NCBI GenBank assembly: GCA_964019335.1
Contig: OZ025692.1
Span: 69,501-133,500, forward strand
From: Diplonema japonicum
Lineage: Eukaryota > Euglenozoa > Diplonemea > Diplonemida > Diplonemidae
Direction of reading: 5' to 3'
Length of the DNA stretch: 64,000 nt
Each line of letters opens with the position of its first letter. Within the stretch, counting starts at the first letter, position 1. Below the pieces are notes generated by a model. That model ran no database searches. It worked only from the letters and a program-made list of their open reading frames with translations, and had not been told where the DNA came from. A program made the translations under genes and the position numbers. Shown piece after piece: positions 28,336 through 38,360 of the stretch.

Positions 28336-30531
28336 TCAGGCTTCGTCCTCAGTGGGTTCCATGGGTGCTTCTGCGTCCTTCGTGGGTTCCATGGGTGCTT
28401 CGTCATCGGGTGGGCTGTCCTTTTTCTTGTTCTTCGAAGTGCAGAAGAAGACAACCGCGCCAATGATCACGAAGAATGCCAGGCAGCCCAAGGGGATCAC
28501 GTAGAACAGGTAGGTTCTAGATATGTCATCATCTTCGATAACGCACACATCTCGCCGTGCCGCGTCGCTCTCGAGAAGGTACCCATCGATGCACTGAAGA
28601 GCTACACACGTGCTTCCCACTAACGTCGACACATTCGCCCCAGAGGCATGGCACTCCACCCGAGACACAGTGGCCGTCTCCGTCGTGAATTCTGTCCCAA
28701 TCACATTAGCCAGCTCATTGTGCGTCCCTGCAAGGCTTACGCGGACTGCAGCCTTCACTTCTTCTACTAAGACGCTCCCCGAGCTCACCACAGGCATCGC
28801 GTAATGGATCGACCCGCAGCCGTACGACGGGCGCACGCTGTCCTGTTTAAGCGCTTTTGCGAACATGTCTGCGAACATGGTGAGCCGTGTGGCGTTCGGA
28901 AGGAAGTCGTCGCACCTTCCGTTAGGGAACACCCCCCTCAGCACTTCGCTCGCAGACGCAACGGTCGGTGCAGCAGTTGGCTCGACTGTTAAAGGTGCAC
29001 TTGTAGGTTCGGCTGTGTCAGGTGCCTTGGTGTCGGGTGCCTTTGTATCAGGTGCCTTGGTGTCGGGTGCCGCTGTATCTGGTGCAGCAGTGTCTGGTGC
29101 AGGTGCCGTCGGGATGCATTTCCAATCAACCAAAACATATGTTCGAATTGAGCTGACCCCCTCTGACAGCAACTGCACCACACGCTCGCCTACCCCGTTG
29201 CTTCCTGTTAGCACGCCATTGCCTGTCACCTCCTGCACTGTGGTGTGCGTGCTACCTGCGTAGATGTTGAGGAACTCTGTGTCTGTCTGAAGGGTGTACG
29301 TCGCGTTCAGCTGCACGCTCTGCGGACACGACACCTGCCAGCACACCACTTCATCGCTAAGCAACCGCCCGGCCTCAGGGTGGAATATATCGCCACTGTC
29401 ATTGAACACAGCAGCGTACTTCCCAAAGCAGTTCCTCAGGCTGTCCTGGCTTGGTGTAGCCCCGCTGCAAGGGACATGGAGCAGAACGTTCGGCGTGTCA
29501 GCCTGCAGCCCAACAATGGCATCGGTGTGGCTTGTGTTCTGAAGGAGCGTCAGGACGGTGTCGTGGGTTGCTTCCACTCCATCAGCAAGGTAGTTCGCCA
29601 CAACACCTGCCACATGTGGTGTGGCCATCGAGGTGCCGGTTAACTGCTTGAGCGAAGTGTCATCAGCATTCGAAGCTGACGAGATGAACTCCCCCGCTGC
29701 GTGGATATCGATGCATTTCCCGTGGTTCGAGTTTCTCTGCGGATAGTACGAACCCCCGAACCCTACGTTCCCTACGTTGATACTATTGTTGGAGGTCCCA
29801 GGTGAGAAGTCGCAGGCGTCCTTGGCCTTGTTGCCTGCTGAAGTGACCACGATGGTCCCGTCGGGGATGGCAGCAATCGCGTTGTTTAGAATTTCAGAGA
29901 AGGGAGAAGAAAGGGAGAGGTTGATGACAGAGGGCTTGCCGTGTGCTTTGATGTCGCTGACGGCATGCGCGATGCCCTTCAGGACGTCAGCATACTTCGC
30001 AGTGTTGCTGCTGTCGAGAACTTTAATTGATGTGATGGCTGCCTTCTGAGAGACTGCTGCCACGATGCCCGCCACGTGTGTCCCGTGGCCCACTTCGTCC
30101 TCGTCGATGTTGTCGGCGAAGTTTGCTGCGAAAGTGCACCTCCCACCGAAGACCGCATGGCTGCACCGTACACCGCTGTCGAGAATGTAGACGACGACAC
30201 CCTCACCACCGCCCCCCTGCGGGAACGCGTACGACTCTGCGAGGTAGTTGCTCCCACCGCTGATGGAGCGTGCCCCCCATTCGGCGTTGGGGTCTTCCCC
30301 CCCGCATAGGCTGGATGCGGTAAGACGCTTTCCTGTGACGTCCTCCACGCTCTCCACCTCAGCACCCTGTGCAGCAACCTTGCCCACCTCCTCCATGTCG
30401 TCTAGCACCATTACTTTGAAGCCGTTGATGTCGATTACCCCTTCGGTCCCCTCTTTCACCCCACGCACCACAGCTAGGTGCTCACCGGTCACGAGGCACA
30501 CAAGCGTCGTGAGTACTGGGATCCATTTCAT
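28336..30531 (-). CDS. Membrane-anchored subtilisin with threonine/proline stalk, paralogue 3
   Basis: The protein has 731 residues. Signal peptide MKWIPVLTTLVCLVTG, propeptide, and S8 domain with D118, H149, N234 and S301 (GTSMATPHVAG), all intact. A CUB-like domain is followed by a stalk of APDTA/APDTK units (15-bp tandem repeat near 29017-29105) likely to be O-glycosylated. An extra about 140-residue domain (EVLRGVFPNGRCDDF ... TCVALQCIDGYLLES) is not present in the other two copies. A membrane segment (YVIPLGCLAFFVIIGAVVFF) and an acidic tail with a duplicated PMEPT unit end the protein. The N-terminal 120 codons are nearly identical in DNA to paralogue 1. Confidence 0.93.
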   Translation of the reverse strand: MKWIPVLTTLVCLVTGEHLAVVRGVKEGTEGVIDINGFKVMVLDDMEEVGKVAAQGAEVESVEDVTGKRLTASSLCGGEDPNAEWGARSISGGSNYLAESYAFPQGGGGEGVVVYILDSGVRCSHAVFGGRCTFAANFADNIDEDEVGHGTHVAGIVAAVSQKAAITSIKVLDSSNTAKYADVLKGIAHAVSDIKAHGKPSVINLSLSSPFSEILNNAIAAIPDGTIVVTSAGNKAKDACDFSPGTSNNSINVGNVGFGGSYYPQRNSNHGKCIDIHAAGEFISSASNADDTSLKQLTGTSMATPHVAGVVANYLADGVEATHDTVLTLLQNTSHTDAIVGLQADTPNVLLHVPCSGATPSQDSLRNCFGKYAAVFNDSGDIFHPEAGRLLSDEVVCWQVSCPQSVQLNATYTLQTDTEFLNIYAGSTHTTVQEVTGNGVLTGSNGVGERVVQLLSEGVSSIRTYVLVDWKCIPTAPAPDTAAPDTAAPDTKAPDTKAPDTKAPDTAEPTSAPLTVEPTAAPTVASASEVLRGVFPNGRCDDFLPNATRLTMFADMFAKALKQDSVRPSYGCGSIHYAMPVVSSGSVLVEEVKAAVRVSLAGTHNELANVIGTEFTTETATVSRVECHASGANVSTLVGSTCVALQCIDGYLLESDAARRDVCVIEDDDISRTYLFYVIPLGCLAFFVIIGAVVFFCTSKNKKKDSPPDDEAPMEPTKDAEAPMEPTEDEA

Positions 30532-31335
30532 GTTCTTCCTGGTGACAACAAGGTGTTATTGTTATGGGAATGGTAAGGACCGTAGGTTTCGCAAAAAAAA
30601 AAAAAAAAAAAAAAATGGTAAAAGAAGAAGTATAATATTAAAAAAAAAAGGGGGGGAGGAGGAAGAAGAGAGAAATATTCCTGAAAGAAAAATATTTATA
30701 AAGAAAATGGTATTTACCAAGAAAAAGTTTTCAATCAGCACTCCAAAACAAATAAGATGGTAAATAGGAAAAAAACAAAAAAAAAACCATTTTTCTTTTT
30801 TTTTAAATTCAAGCAACAACGAAGAAGAAGGGGTTAAAAAAAAAGGGGGGGGGACGACAAACTACATAACAAGCCAGTTCATTATCATATTGCAAATAAA
30901 AAAAAGGATATCTTAGCCCACTTGCGGGCCACCTAAAAGTGTGACGACAAAGGGTACAAAAAAAAAGAAAGGAAGGAAAATAAAATAGGGCCGTTTTTTT
31001 TCTTCTTATTGCTAACTACCTCTCATTTGTAATTTCTTTTTTTTTTTGCATTGGCAACCTTTAATTTATTTTCCCCTTCCTCAATTCTTCTCCCCCATCT
31101 TTATTCCTTCACTTTTTTTTTTTCATGTACACCTTTTTTTTTTTTTCTTTTTCTTTTTTCCTCCTTTTTTTTTTCCCGCCTCTTTTTTTTTTGTTTCTTC
31201 TGTCGGCCACACTTATCAAAAAAAAAAAAAGGAACCCAACCAAAAAAAAAAATATATATATAATAACCACCACCTTTTAATGAAAAAAGGAATGAAAAGA
31301 AAAGAAGAAAAATCGTTTAGTTTTTTTCTTTTTTT
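30532..31335. other. Spacer, A/T runs
   Basis: Homopolymer-rich sequence with no supported gene. T runs on the plus strand dominate 31020-31210; A runs dominate the rest. Confidence 0.5.
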
Positions 31336-31782
31336 TTAGTATTCACGTTTTCCACAGTTTGAACATTTGGCGAACTTGAACTTGTGTTGGCCTTCTGCAC
31401 AGGACGCAGTAGATGTCCCTGAGGGCTTACGTGCGGTGGCTGAGGCAGACCCGTAGCCTTCGCTCTTGGCGCACTTACTGCATTTCCCGAATTTCCAGTT
31501 GTGGGCCCCACCTTTAGGGCAGCTGCCAGAGGAGGACTCCATCGCTGAGCCAGCAGATTGCTTGTATGTGCTTGCTTCCCCAGGCTGGATGCGGGCCCCT
31601 GCAGTCCTACCACTGATCTGTTGTGCGGAGTGGGCAGAAGTAGCCCATGAGCCTCTAGAGCCAGGGGCGCTTCCCACTGTCAGCGGTTGGCAGCATTTCG
31701 GGCATTCGTTTTTACCGTACTTATCTAACCAGCTGAAATCGCAGTGAGGGCACCTTTTGCGCGTTTCGGTGAAGCCAGACAT
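31336..31782 (-). CDS. Small zinc-ribbon protein
   Basis: The protein has 148 residues starting [16 protein letters not shown]; further upstream in-frame codons have no better context. Three Cys clusters are visible. CPHC...CPKC (about residues 11-32) forms a C4 zinc ribbon. Two related C-terminal units follow: [20 protein letters not shown] and [18 protein letters not shown], each His plus CxxC. The repeated (W/F)KF(G/A)KCS(K/N)C unit suggests zinc-binding modules for RNA, protein or ubiquitin. The linker is Ser/Gly/Ala-rich. No family is recognised with confidence. Confidence 0.7.
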   Translation of the reverse strand: MSGFTETRKRCPHCDFSWLDKYGKNECPKCCQPLTVGSAPGSRGSWATSAHSAQQISGRTAGARIQPGEASTYKQSAGSAMESSSGSCPKGGAHNWKFGKCSKCAKSEGYGSASATARKPSGTSTASCAEGQHKFKFAKCSNCGKREY

Positions 31783-32335
31783 TTCTTTTTTTCCCTTATC
31801 TACCGTCAAACCTGCATAGTTGTTAAAGCAAAAAAAAAAAAATATGGGAAGAGGAAAAAAAAAAAAGGAAAAAAAAAAGAGAAAAAGATTGTATTCCTAC
31901 CATGAGGTAATAACAGGTTTTTTTTCCCCCCTTCTTTTTTTTTTTGGGTGTGGGAGAAAGAAAGTGTGATTAAGAGGGAAGAGATCAACAAAAAAAAGGG
32001 GGGCAGAGGGAAAGAAGATTAAAAACCCAAAAACAAAAAAAAAAAAATGGGGCTTTGATTGCAACACTAGGTGGCGTTAAGCGTGCAATATTAAAAGGAA
32101 GATGAAAAAAGGGGGAAACGCAAGTTTTTTCAAAAGACTAGTTTGTGATTCTTTTTTTTTTTCATTTTTTTTTTTTGAACACCAGAATACGGAAAAAAAG
32201 GGGGGGAAAGGAACGGATTTAAAAGGAAAAAAAGAAGAAGCAAAAAAGTAGTTTTGGACGAAAAAAAAAAAAAAAAGGGTGTGCTATTTATTCACAGCGT
32301 AATAATGAATCCCATGACCCATAGAGCTGAACAAT

Positions 32336-32367
<32 letters not shown>

Positions 32368-33562
32368 CTTTTCATGTGGCACCTTCAAGAGTTGCGGCCA
32401 GGTGCTTGGCACCCAGACTGTACCCCACGGTCCTTTGTTCCATTTCTTTATTTTTCTACTCTTTTTTTTTTTTTTTTTCTTCGTTTTTCCCAGTAAGGTA
32501 TTTATGTGTTTCAACAGTGTCTTTCTGCTACCTGCTACGTCGGGGGGAGGTTACCACCGTATTTTCTTGTAGCAAGCAGTGCAGATGTAGCGAAAGTGGC
32601 CAGAAAATGGCCCGTGACAAAAATAAAATAGAAAGAAGAAGAAAAAAAAAAACCCCCACCTCCCTGCCTTCCGTGCAGAAGAAAAAGAAGCAAAGGCTAT
32701 TGTTATCTAGAAAGCCTTTTATGAAGAAGAAAGCAACAGGGGAAAGGGAATGAGTCAATAAGAGAGAGAGAGAAAAGAAGAAAAGCAAAATAATAAAAGC
32801 ATGAAATACAAATAAAAGGGAATAAGGAAAAGAAGGAGGGGGGGGGGGGGGGGGGGGGGTCACATGGTAGTGGTAAAATGGGTGGGTTTTTTTCAATTTC
32901 GCCAGTGCAGAGTACTGGAGCCACTATGTACTACAACCCCTTTTTTTTTGACCAAAAAATCGCTTTCCGCCCGATTCTGGGTACTTTTGGGCACCTGTGT
33001 GGGCATTATTTTGTATTTTTAAAAAGGTGACCACGTTTTTTGTACCTGGCCTGTTGTCTCCCCTGTATCCTCTGGACTTTTCTGAAAACCTAGTATTTGA
33101 CATGGTTCGTACCTCCCTCTGAACGCAGCTCTTTAGGACGCCGCTACCGTTTGAACAACAGAGTACATTATAAGTTTATATGTTTCTGCAAATATTTCAG
33201 GTACCGAACTGTGGTCACTGTTTTCAGAAATACAAATAAAGCATTAACAGCGGATATTGATTTTTTTTTTTGGCCAATTTTTTTTAGAGGGTATTGGGTA
33301 GTTTTCTTACCGTAGAAAATCTTTTCTTTTAAAAACTTTCTTTTTTCACTTTACCCACGTTTTTAAGGGGCATGTGACCCCCCACCACCACCACCACCGC
33401 TATGTTGGCAAGAAACGGGGAAACGTTTCTGTATCCCTTTTTTTTCAGAAATCCTTCTCGGAGGAAACGTGTTCCCTTCTTAAGGAAACGGCCCTACCGG
33501 GGGGGGGGGGGGGGGGGGGGACAAGAGATCTATGGTGCAGCTAGCGTATTTTAAATCAATAA

Positions 33563-33610
<48 letters not shown>

Positions 33611-33856
33611 TACAAAGCAAATACGGTATTCTAAGAAAAAGAAAAAGAAAACTGCTAACTTACTCAAGGTCTATCTCTTAGCCAGGAGGAGCGTTCCTTA
33701 CTTTCCTTTGCCTATTGTAAAAAGGAACTTTCACACGTCACAGCCTTTGGTGAGAGACCTTTCGGCTAGGTAGCATTCTACTCAATAATAAATAATAAAA
33801 ATCTTCCCCCCCCCCCCCCCCTTGTCTTCTTCCTTTTATTTCTTTATTGTTCCCCG
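31783..33856. other. Long gene-free spacer with poly-G and poly-A
   Basis: Contains G runs of about 22 nt (32838-32860) and about 19 nt (33500-33520), an A run of about 45 nt (33564-33608) and T runs of about 28 nt (32339-32367). Between 32880 and 33420 the composition is less simple, yet I find no protein frame, tRNA or snRNA there. Confidence 0.55.
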
Positions 33857-35752
33857 CTACCCAGATGTATTCCCCGCGGCAGCAATTGCTTTATTCCGTC
33901 TCGCCAGTTCCACAAGGTAGGTTCTGGTCTTCTCAGCGGTCTCGTACACCTCACACGCTCCAAGGGAGCCTAACTTATCCACAATGGCAGCTGCGACCTT
34001 GGGGATGGAGCTGTTCGCAGCTGCTGTGACATTTGTGACAATCTGAGTGTTTTTACGTGTTTAGTCCCCCCTTCCCAAAACACACCATTCCCCCTTTGGG
34101 GAGGAAGTGATACAGCAAGATACTTTTTAACTTGAGAGTCGAGTCCACAGCCGACTTCACACGCTTCGTTCTCTCCATCAAGATCGCCTGTAAAAATATA
34201 CTTCATGCCACCCCTTTGAGCATACATGATGCACCGACAGATCGTCGCACAAGACGGACAGCTGCGGGTAGAAATCCTTCGAGACAACAGAGCACTTCAG
34301 CTGAAAGGTGACCCCCCAGATCAATGGGATCACCGGCTTCGTCAACCGGAAGGTGTTCGGCTCCGCAACATCTGTCCACACCTTTGGCTTCTTCAACCCT
34401 GACCCAGGCTGGCACGCTCTGTGGAACGCCACTGACGACAGCACACTGGAGTTCAGGTCCGCAGGGTCAATCTCAGGAGGAAAGACGTACATCCCTTTGT
34501 TCAGGAGGTAGATATGCTTCTGTGCCTCCTCTGTCAAGGGGTCCAGATGCGATACAGAGTTCTCTGCCAGCTCGTCCTTGAAGCCGCTGATGTTCACGAA
34601 GGACGCCACCATCTTCAGCTGCTGCTGCGTCATCTTGAATCCGTCCTTGCAGCTGCAGTGGTACAGCGCACCGCCCTCTCGCAGCAGTTGCATGCTCGAC
34701 GGGTCGTCGAAGAAGTCGACGGTGTCTATAACCTTGTAAGGCACCTTCCGCAGCGACTTGGCAGGGCAGGTCAGCGCCATGTCAGGAGGCACGTCCCTTG
34801 CGTTCTTCGGCTCTACGGAAGTCCCCCGCTCGACATCCTTCACCGTGTCCGCCACCACCTGCCCCTCTTTCGAGGGGTCCGCTGTGTTGAGCTTTCCCCG
34901 CATAGCAGCTCCGGCCAGTTTCGCCATCTGCATATGCATCATGAAGCACTTCTCACACAGACGCTTCCCGCACTTCCTGCACCCACGGTTCAAAATGCCT
35001 CTTCGTGAGCATAGTGCGCATATTGTGAGTCCAGGCCCCCAGTCGTGGAGCCCCCGCTCATCAGCACATTCCGGGAGTGCCATGCCCTTGTTCATGGATG
35101 AAGAGATGTCGCGCGGCTGCTGCTTGAGCAGTGCGTTGAGGGTGGGCACGACCTGAGGCTTGGCCTGCAGCAGCGTGATGATCCCATCGCGCCCAATGGT
35201 CTCCCCGGCGGAGTCTGCAGGGAGCTCAAGGTCGTGGAGGAGGCGGCTGTGCTCCTCGGGGGTGAGGGGGGCCGTGCCTGTCGTGCTGTAGACCTGTATA
35301 GTGAGCTGCGAAACGTTGAGGAGGGAGAGACGCTCCTCCTTGTGGGCGTCAAAGCACGTGTGACACATCCTCTTGCCACACATCTTGCAACCACGGTTGA
35401 GGATAGGACGGGAGTTGCACTGGGCGCAGGAGGAGAGGCCAGGGCCCCAATCATAGAACACCTCATTCACACACTCAGGGTAGAGACGGACAGTAGAAGC
35501 AGAAGGGCTGGCAGCATCATCACTCCAAGACTTGCAAGAGCACAGGCTAGGAGAGCGAACCATGTTCGGGCTGCTGCTACACGCCGTCGCTACAGGGGTA
35601 GCATCTTCCATCTTCCGTACCACTGTCATGTTGTCGGCATACCGGTTGGCAGCAGGGGACTCTCCTGCCACCCTCTTGCATACCCATAGGAATGCAAACA
35701 CCAACAACACACCGCACACGCTCGCCACCAGTGCGATGACGAACGGACCCAT
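33857..35752 (-). CDS. Membrane-anchored protein with two treble-clef-like zinc fingers, three exons
   Basis: Exon 1 is 35752-34226, exon 2 34187-34124, exon 3 34023-33857; total 585 residues. A membrane segment (FVIALVASVCGVLLVFAFLWVC, residues 4-25) is followed by two homologous modules. Each begins YDWGPGLSSCAQCNSRPILNRGCKMCGKRMCHTCFDAH or LHDWGPGLTICALCSRRGILNRGCRKCGKRLCEKCFMMH, a CxxC-(x)9-CxxC-(x)4-CxxC pattern as in FYVE/RING-like folds. The C-terminal half is unrecognised. Intron 1 (34225-34188, GTATGC...TTACAG) is clear. The exon 3 frame (AANSSIPKVAAAIVDKLG...ARRNKAIAAAG) is clearly coding and in phase with a 100-nt second intron, but that donor/acceptor pair is less certain. If unspliced, the protein ends soon after HEVYFYRRS. 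Confidence 0.7.
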
Positions 35753-36179
35753 CTTCCCCTAAAGGTGCTGAACAGAGGGGGGAAGGGGGATAAAAAAAAA
35801 TAAGAAAAAGAAAAAAAGAAAAGCCCCTCTACTACTTTCGTATTAAAAGGAGGGCGCGTAGGAGGGACGGGGTGTTTTTTTTTTAAAAAAAATGAAACAG
35901 GCAAGAATTAGGAGAGAGGAAGGGAGAGAGGGAAAAGAAACGAAACAAGGGAGGGGGGGATAATAAAAGAGATAGGAATGAGTGTTTAGTTCTTTTTTTT
36001 CTTCTTTTTCTTTTTCTGCTAATTGTGTTGCCTACTACGAATTTCTGGCGATACTAGTTATCTAGAAAAGAAAAGAAAAAATCCGCAAAATAAGGGAGAG
36101 GGGGGGGGGGGGGGGGGGGGGAAGCATTCCTAGGGCGAATCAAGTGCCCCTTCAAGAGGGAACAGGTTAGTGGGAAGCA

Positions 36180-36210
<31 letters not shown>

Positions 36211-36387
36211 TGTCTTTATTCGCACGCCACAATGACGTGTAGCAGGGGAGTAGAGTGGGACACGGGACAAAGGGAGGGTTTAAAGAAACGGTCTTATGGA
36301 CATTGTTCTTGGGTGGTCTCTTTTTAACCTCTCCCTTTTTTTTTTTTTTTTTTTTTTTTTTTCCGCCTACACTTGGGGGGACGGCTT

Positions 36388-36410
36388 GGTCTACACTTGG
36401 GAGGATGACC
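36388..36410 (+). repeat. 23-bp direct repeat, copy 1
   Basis: The 23-bp sequence beginning ggtctacacttgggaggatg recurs exactly at 36955-36977. A partial third copy (cctacacttgggggga) lies just before, at 36366-36381. Spacing of about 570 nt. Confidence 0.7.
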
Positions 36411-36954
36411 ACTGGGAGGGAAACCCACTGCTTCAGCTATCTATCTCCATGGCCCTCACGCCATGTTAGGAGACAGGTCGAATCGAGTGCTGGGTTCGAA
36501 CAACAGGTAGCGTTGCTTGTTTCGAATATTCTTGTCTTCTTGGATCAGTGCACTTTGCGCTTTTTTTACTTTTCTTTTTTTTTCAAACTCAAACTCGGGG
36601 GTGGGAGGAGGGGAAGGGAGTGTGCATTTCTCTTATGAAACCCAGCTCTATGCTCAAACCATGTGGGTGGGGGGTTTTTTTTTTAAACCGTTTAGTATCC
36701 TAAAGAAAAAAAAAAAGAAGGGGGAAAAAAAAGGAAAAAAAAAAAAAAAAACCAAACCCCATGCACCTCTGAGTTTCTCCCATTTCGTTCTAATCCAGTT
36801 CTTCTGCGAATGGTGAAGCATCAAAAAAAAAGGTGCTCCCCGAAAAGAGGACTAAAAAAGGGAAAAAAAAGGGGGGGGTGTGATAGAGAATATGGACAGA
36901 AAGAAGAGAAAGAAAGGTTTTTCTTCGTTCCTTCATAAGAGAATGGGGAAAAGG

Positions 36955-36977
36955 GGTCTACACTTGGGAGGATGACC
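36955..36977 (+). repeat. 23-bp direct repeat, copy 2
   Basis: Exact copy of 36388-36410, about 120 nt 3' of the double-UEV gene's stop codon on its coding strand. Confidence 0.7.
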
Positions 36978-37094
36978 CTCTAATTATTCTTCTTTTTTTT
37001 TTTTCCCGTTTGTTATATTGCCTTAAAAAAATGAAAAAAAAGTGTACAGATGGGAGAAGCTAACAGCATAGATCTTTAATGTCTTTTTTTCCTT

Positions 37095-38360
37095 CTACGC
37101 AAACACATTCAGAACAACATCAGCGACGGGTTCCCGGCACATAGGACAGGCCTTCTTCTCATCGCGCAGCATGAGGTCCTTGACACACGAAGCACACACG
37201 CACATATGCTTGCAAGGGAGAAGGAGACAATCCTTAACATTCTCATAACACACGATGCATGCCTTATCATCATCGTCACCAGCAGGGTTGACCTTTAGCT
37301 CCCCTTTCAGCTTATCAGCAAAGGACTGTGACATTGCAGGCTTGGGCTTAGCTTGCGCAGGCCTTTGAGCAGGTTGCGCATGTTGCGCATGTTGCTGTGG
37401 CTGAGCATAGTACGCACCATGTGCAGGCTGAGCAGGTCGCGGCCTTGCCACCGCGTACACAGGAGGTTCGCCTTCAAACACCTCAATAACCTTCATCACA
37501 AGTTCTTTCAAATACTTGGTTTCCTCCCATCCTGACAGGTACTGGCAGTAAACCAACCCGTTGCGGTCCACATTCCTGTGGTTCTGCTTGATCTGCATGT
37601 CGGGTGTGGGGTTCACATAAATCTCCGGGATGCCCCCCTGCATGCTGGGATATTTCTGCGGGACGCGCACGACGACTGGTATGTTGTACGAGTTCCCCTC
37701 AAAACGAGTCGGGACTGTCCCCACAAGCTTCACAACCACTGTCCTCCCCACCATCTCCTCCTTCGGGATCAACGTGGGGAAGGTCTGGATGGCCTCACCT
37801 ATGTCGTCTGTGACACGGTTTAGTTGGCTACGAGGGTACGATTCGCCTTTGGGGAAGATATCCTTTTCAAGGAATGCGATGAGCCTGTTGCGTGTGGAGC
37901 TGTCCAGGTGGACGGGTGGGCGTTGTCGTGTCTGTGCACGTGCGTTCGTCGCGTAGAGAGGCGGCTCCTTGTCAAACCGAACACGTATGTCCTGAAGCAG
38001 ACCTGTGAGGTTGTGCCCATGGTTCCATTGCGCCATGTAGTCGGTCAGCACACTGCCGTCCCGCTGCATTTGGTAGCCTCGTGCTTTGGTGTAGGGTTGC
38101 ATGTTCTCAGAAGGCATTACACAGACAACAGGCGTTCGGCGGGGGTACCCAGCAAGCCTCATTTGTACGGGGGTGTGGTACTGCTGCCCAAGATGCGTTG
38201 TGGGGATTGTCCCTCGAAGCAGCAGTTCACCCTCGTACTTAGGTACCAAACTCCCGTTCACGCTGTTGATAGCCATCAGACAGTCTCTGTATGTGACATC
38301 CCTTTCTACGCTGGGCACTTTAGAAATCAACGTATCCAGGGCTCGTACGGCTGTTGACAT
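37095..38360 (-). CDS. Double UEV domain plus RING finger protein (TSG101/Vps23-related)
   Basis: The protein has 421 residues. UEV domain 1 (about 8-140) includes LLLRGTIPTTHLGQQYHTPVQMRL, GYPRRTPVVCVMPSENM, DGSVLTDYMAQWNHGHNLTGLL and FDKEPPLYA. UEV domain 2 (about 160-305) includes VKLVGTVPTRFEGNSYNIPVVVRV, PEIYVNPTPDMQI, NGLVYCQYLSGW and FEGEPPVYA. UEV domains are catalytically inactive E2 folds that bind ubiquitin and PTAP-type motifs in the ESCRT-I subunit TSG101. A His/Gln/Ala/Pro-rich linker is followed by a C-terminal C3HC4 RING (CIVCYENVKDCLLLPCKHMCVCASC...CPMCREP). No coiled coil or steadiness box of classical TSG101 is evident. Confidence 0.9.
   Translation of the reverse strand: MSTAVRALDTLISKVPSVERDVTYRDCLMAINSVNGSLVPKYEGELLLRGTIPTTHLGQQYHTPVQMRLAGYPRRTPVVCVMPSENMQPYTKARGYQMQRDGSVLTDYMAQWNHGHNLTGLLQDIRVRFDKEPPLYATNARAQTRQRPPVHLDSSTRNRLIAFLEKDIFPKGESYPRSQLNRVTDDIGEAIQTFPTLIPKEEMVGRTVVVKLVGTVPTRFEGNSYNIPVVVRVPQKYPSMQGGIPEIYVNPTPDMQIKQNHRNVDRNGLVYCQYLSGWEETKYLKELVMKVIEVFEGEPPVYAVARPRPAQPAHGAYYAQPQQHAQHAQPAQRPAQAKPKPAMSQSFADKLKGELKVNPAGDDDDKACIVCYENVKDCLLLPCKHMCVCASCVKDLMLRDEKKACPMCREPVADVVLNVFA

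Larger units (their letters stand above)
35753..37094. other. Spacer with (TG)n and a 23-bp repeat
   Basis: Contains a G run of about 20 nt near 36102-36121, (TG)n at about 36182-36211, and a 23-bp sequence present twice (36388-36410 and 36955-36977). The plus-strand frame near 36255-36638 spans a T run and has no family signal, so it is not called. Confidence 0.5.

Noticed and set aside
36481-36510. B-box-like gggttcgaac suggesting a tRNA
   Set aside because: No A box at a suitable distance and no cloverleaf.
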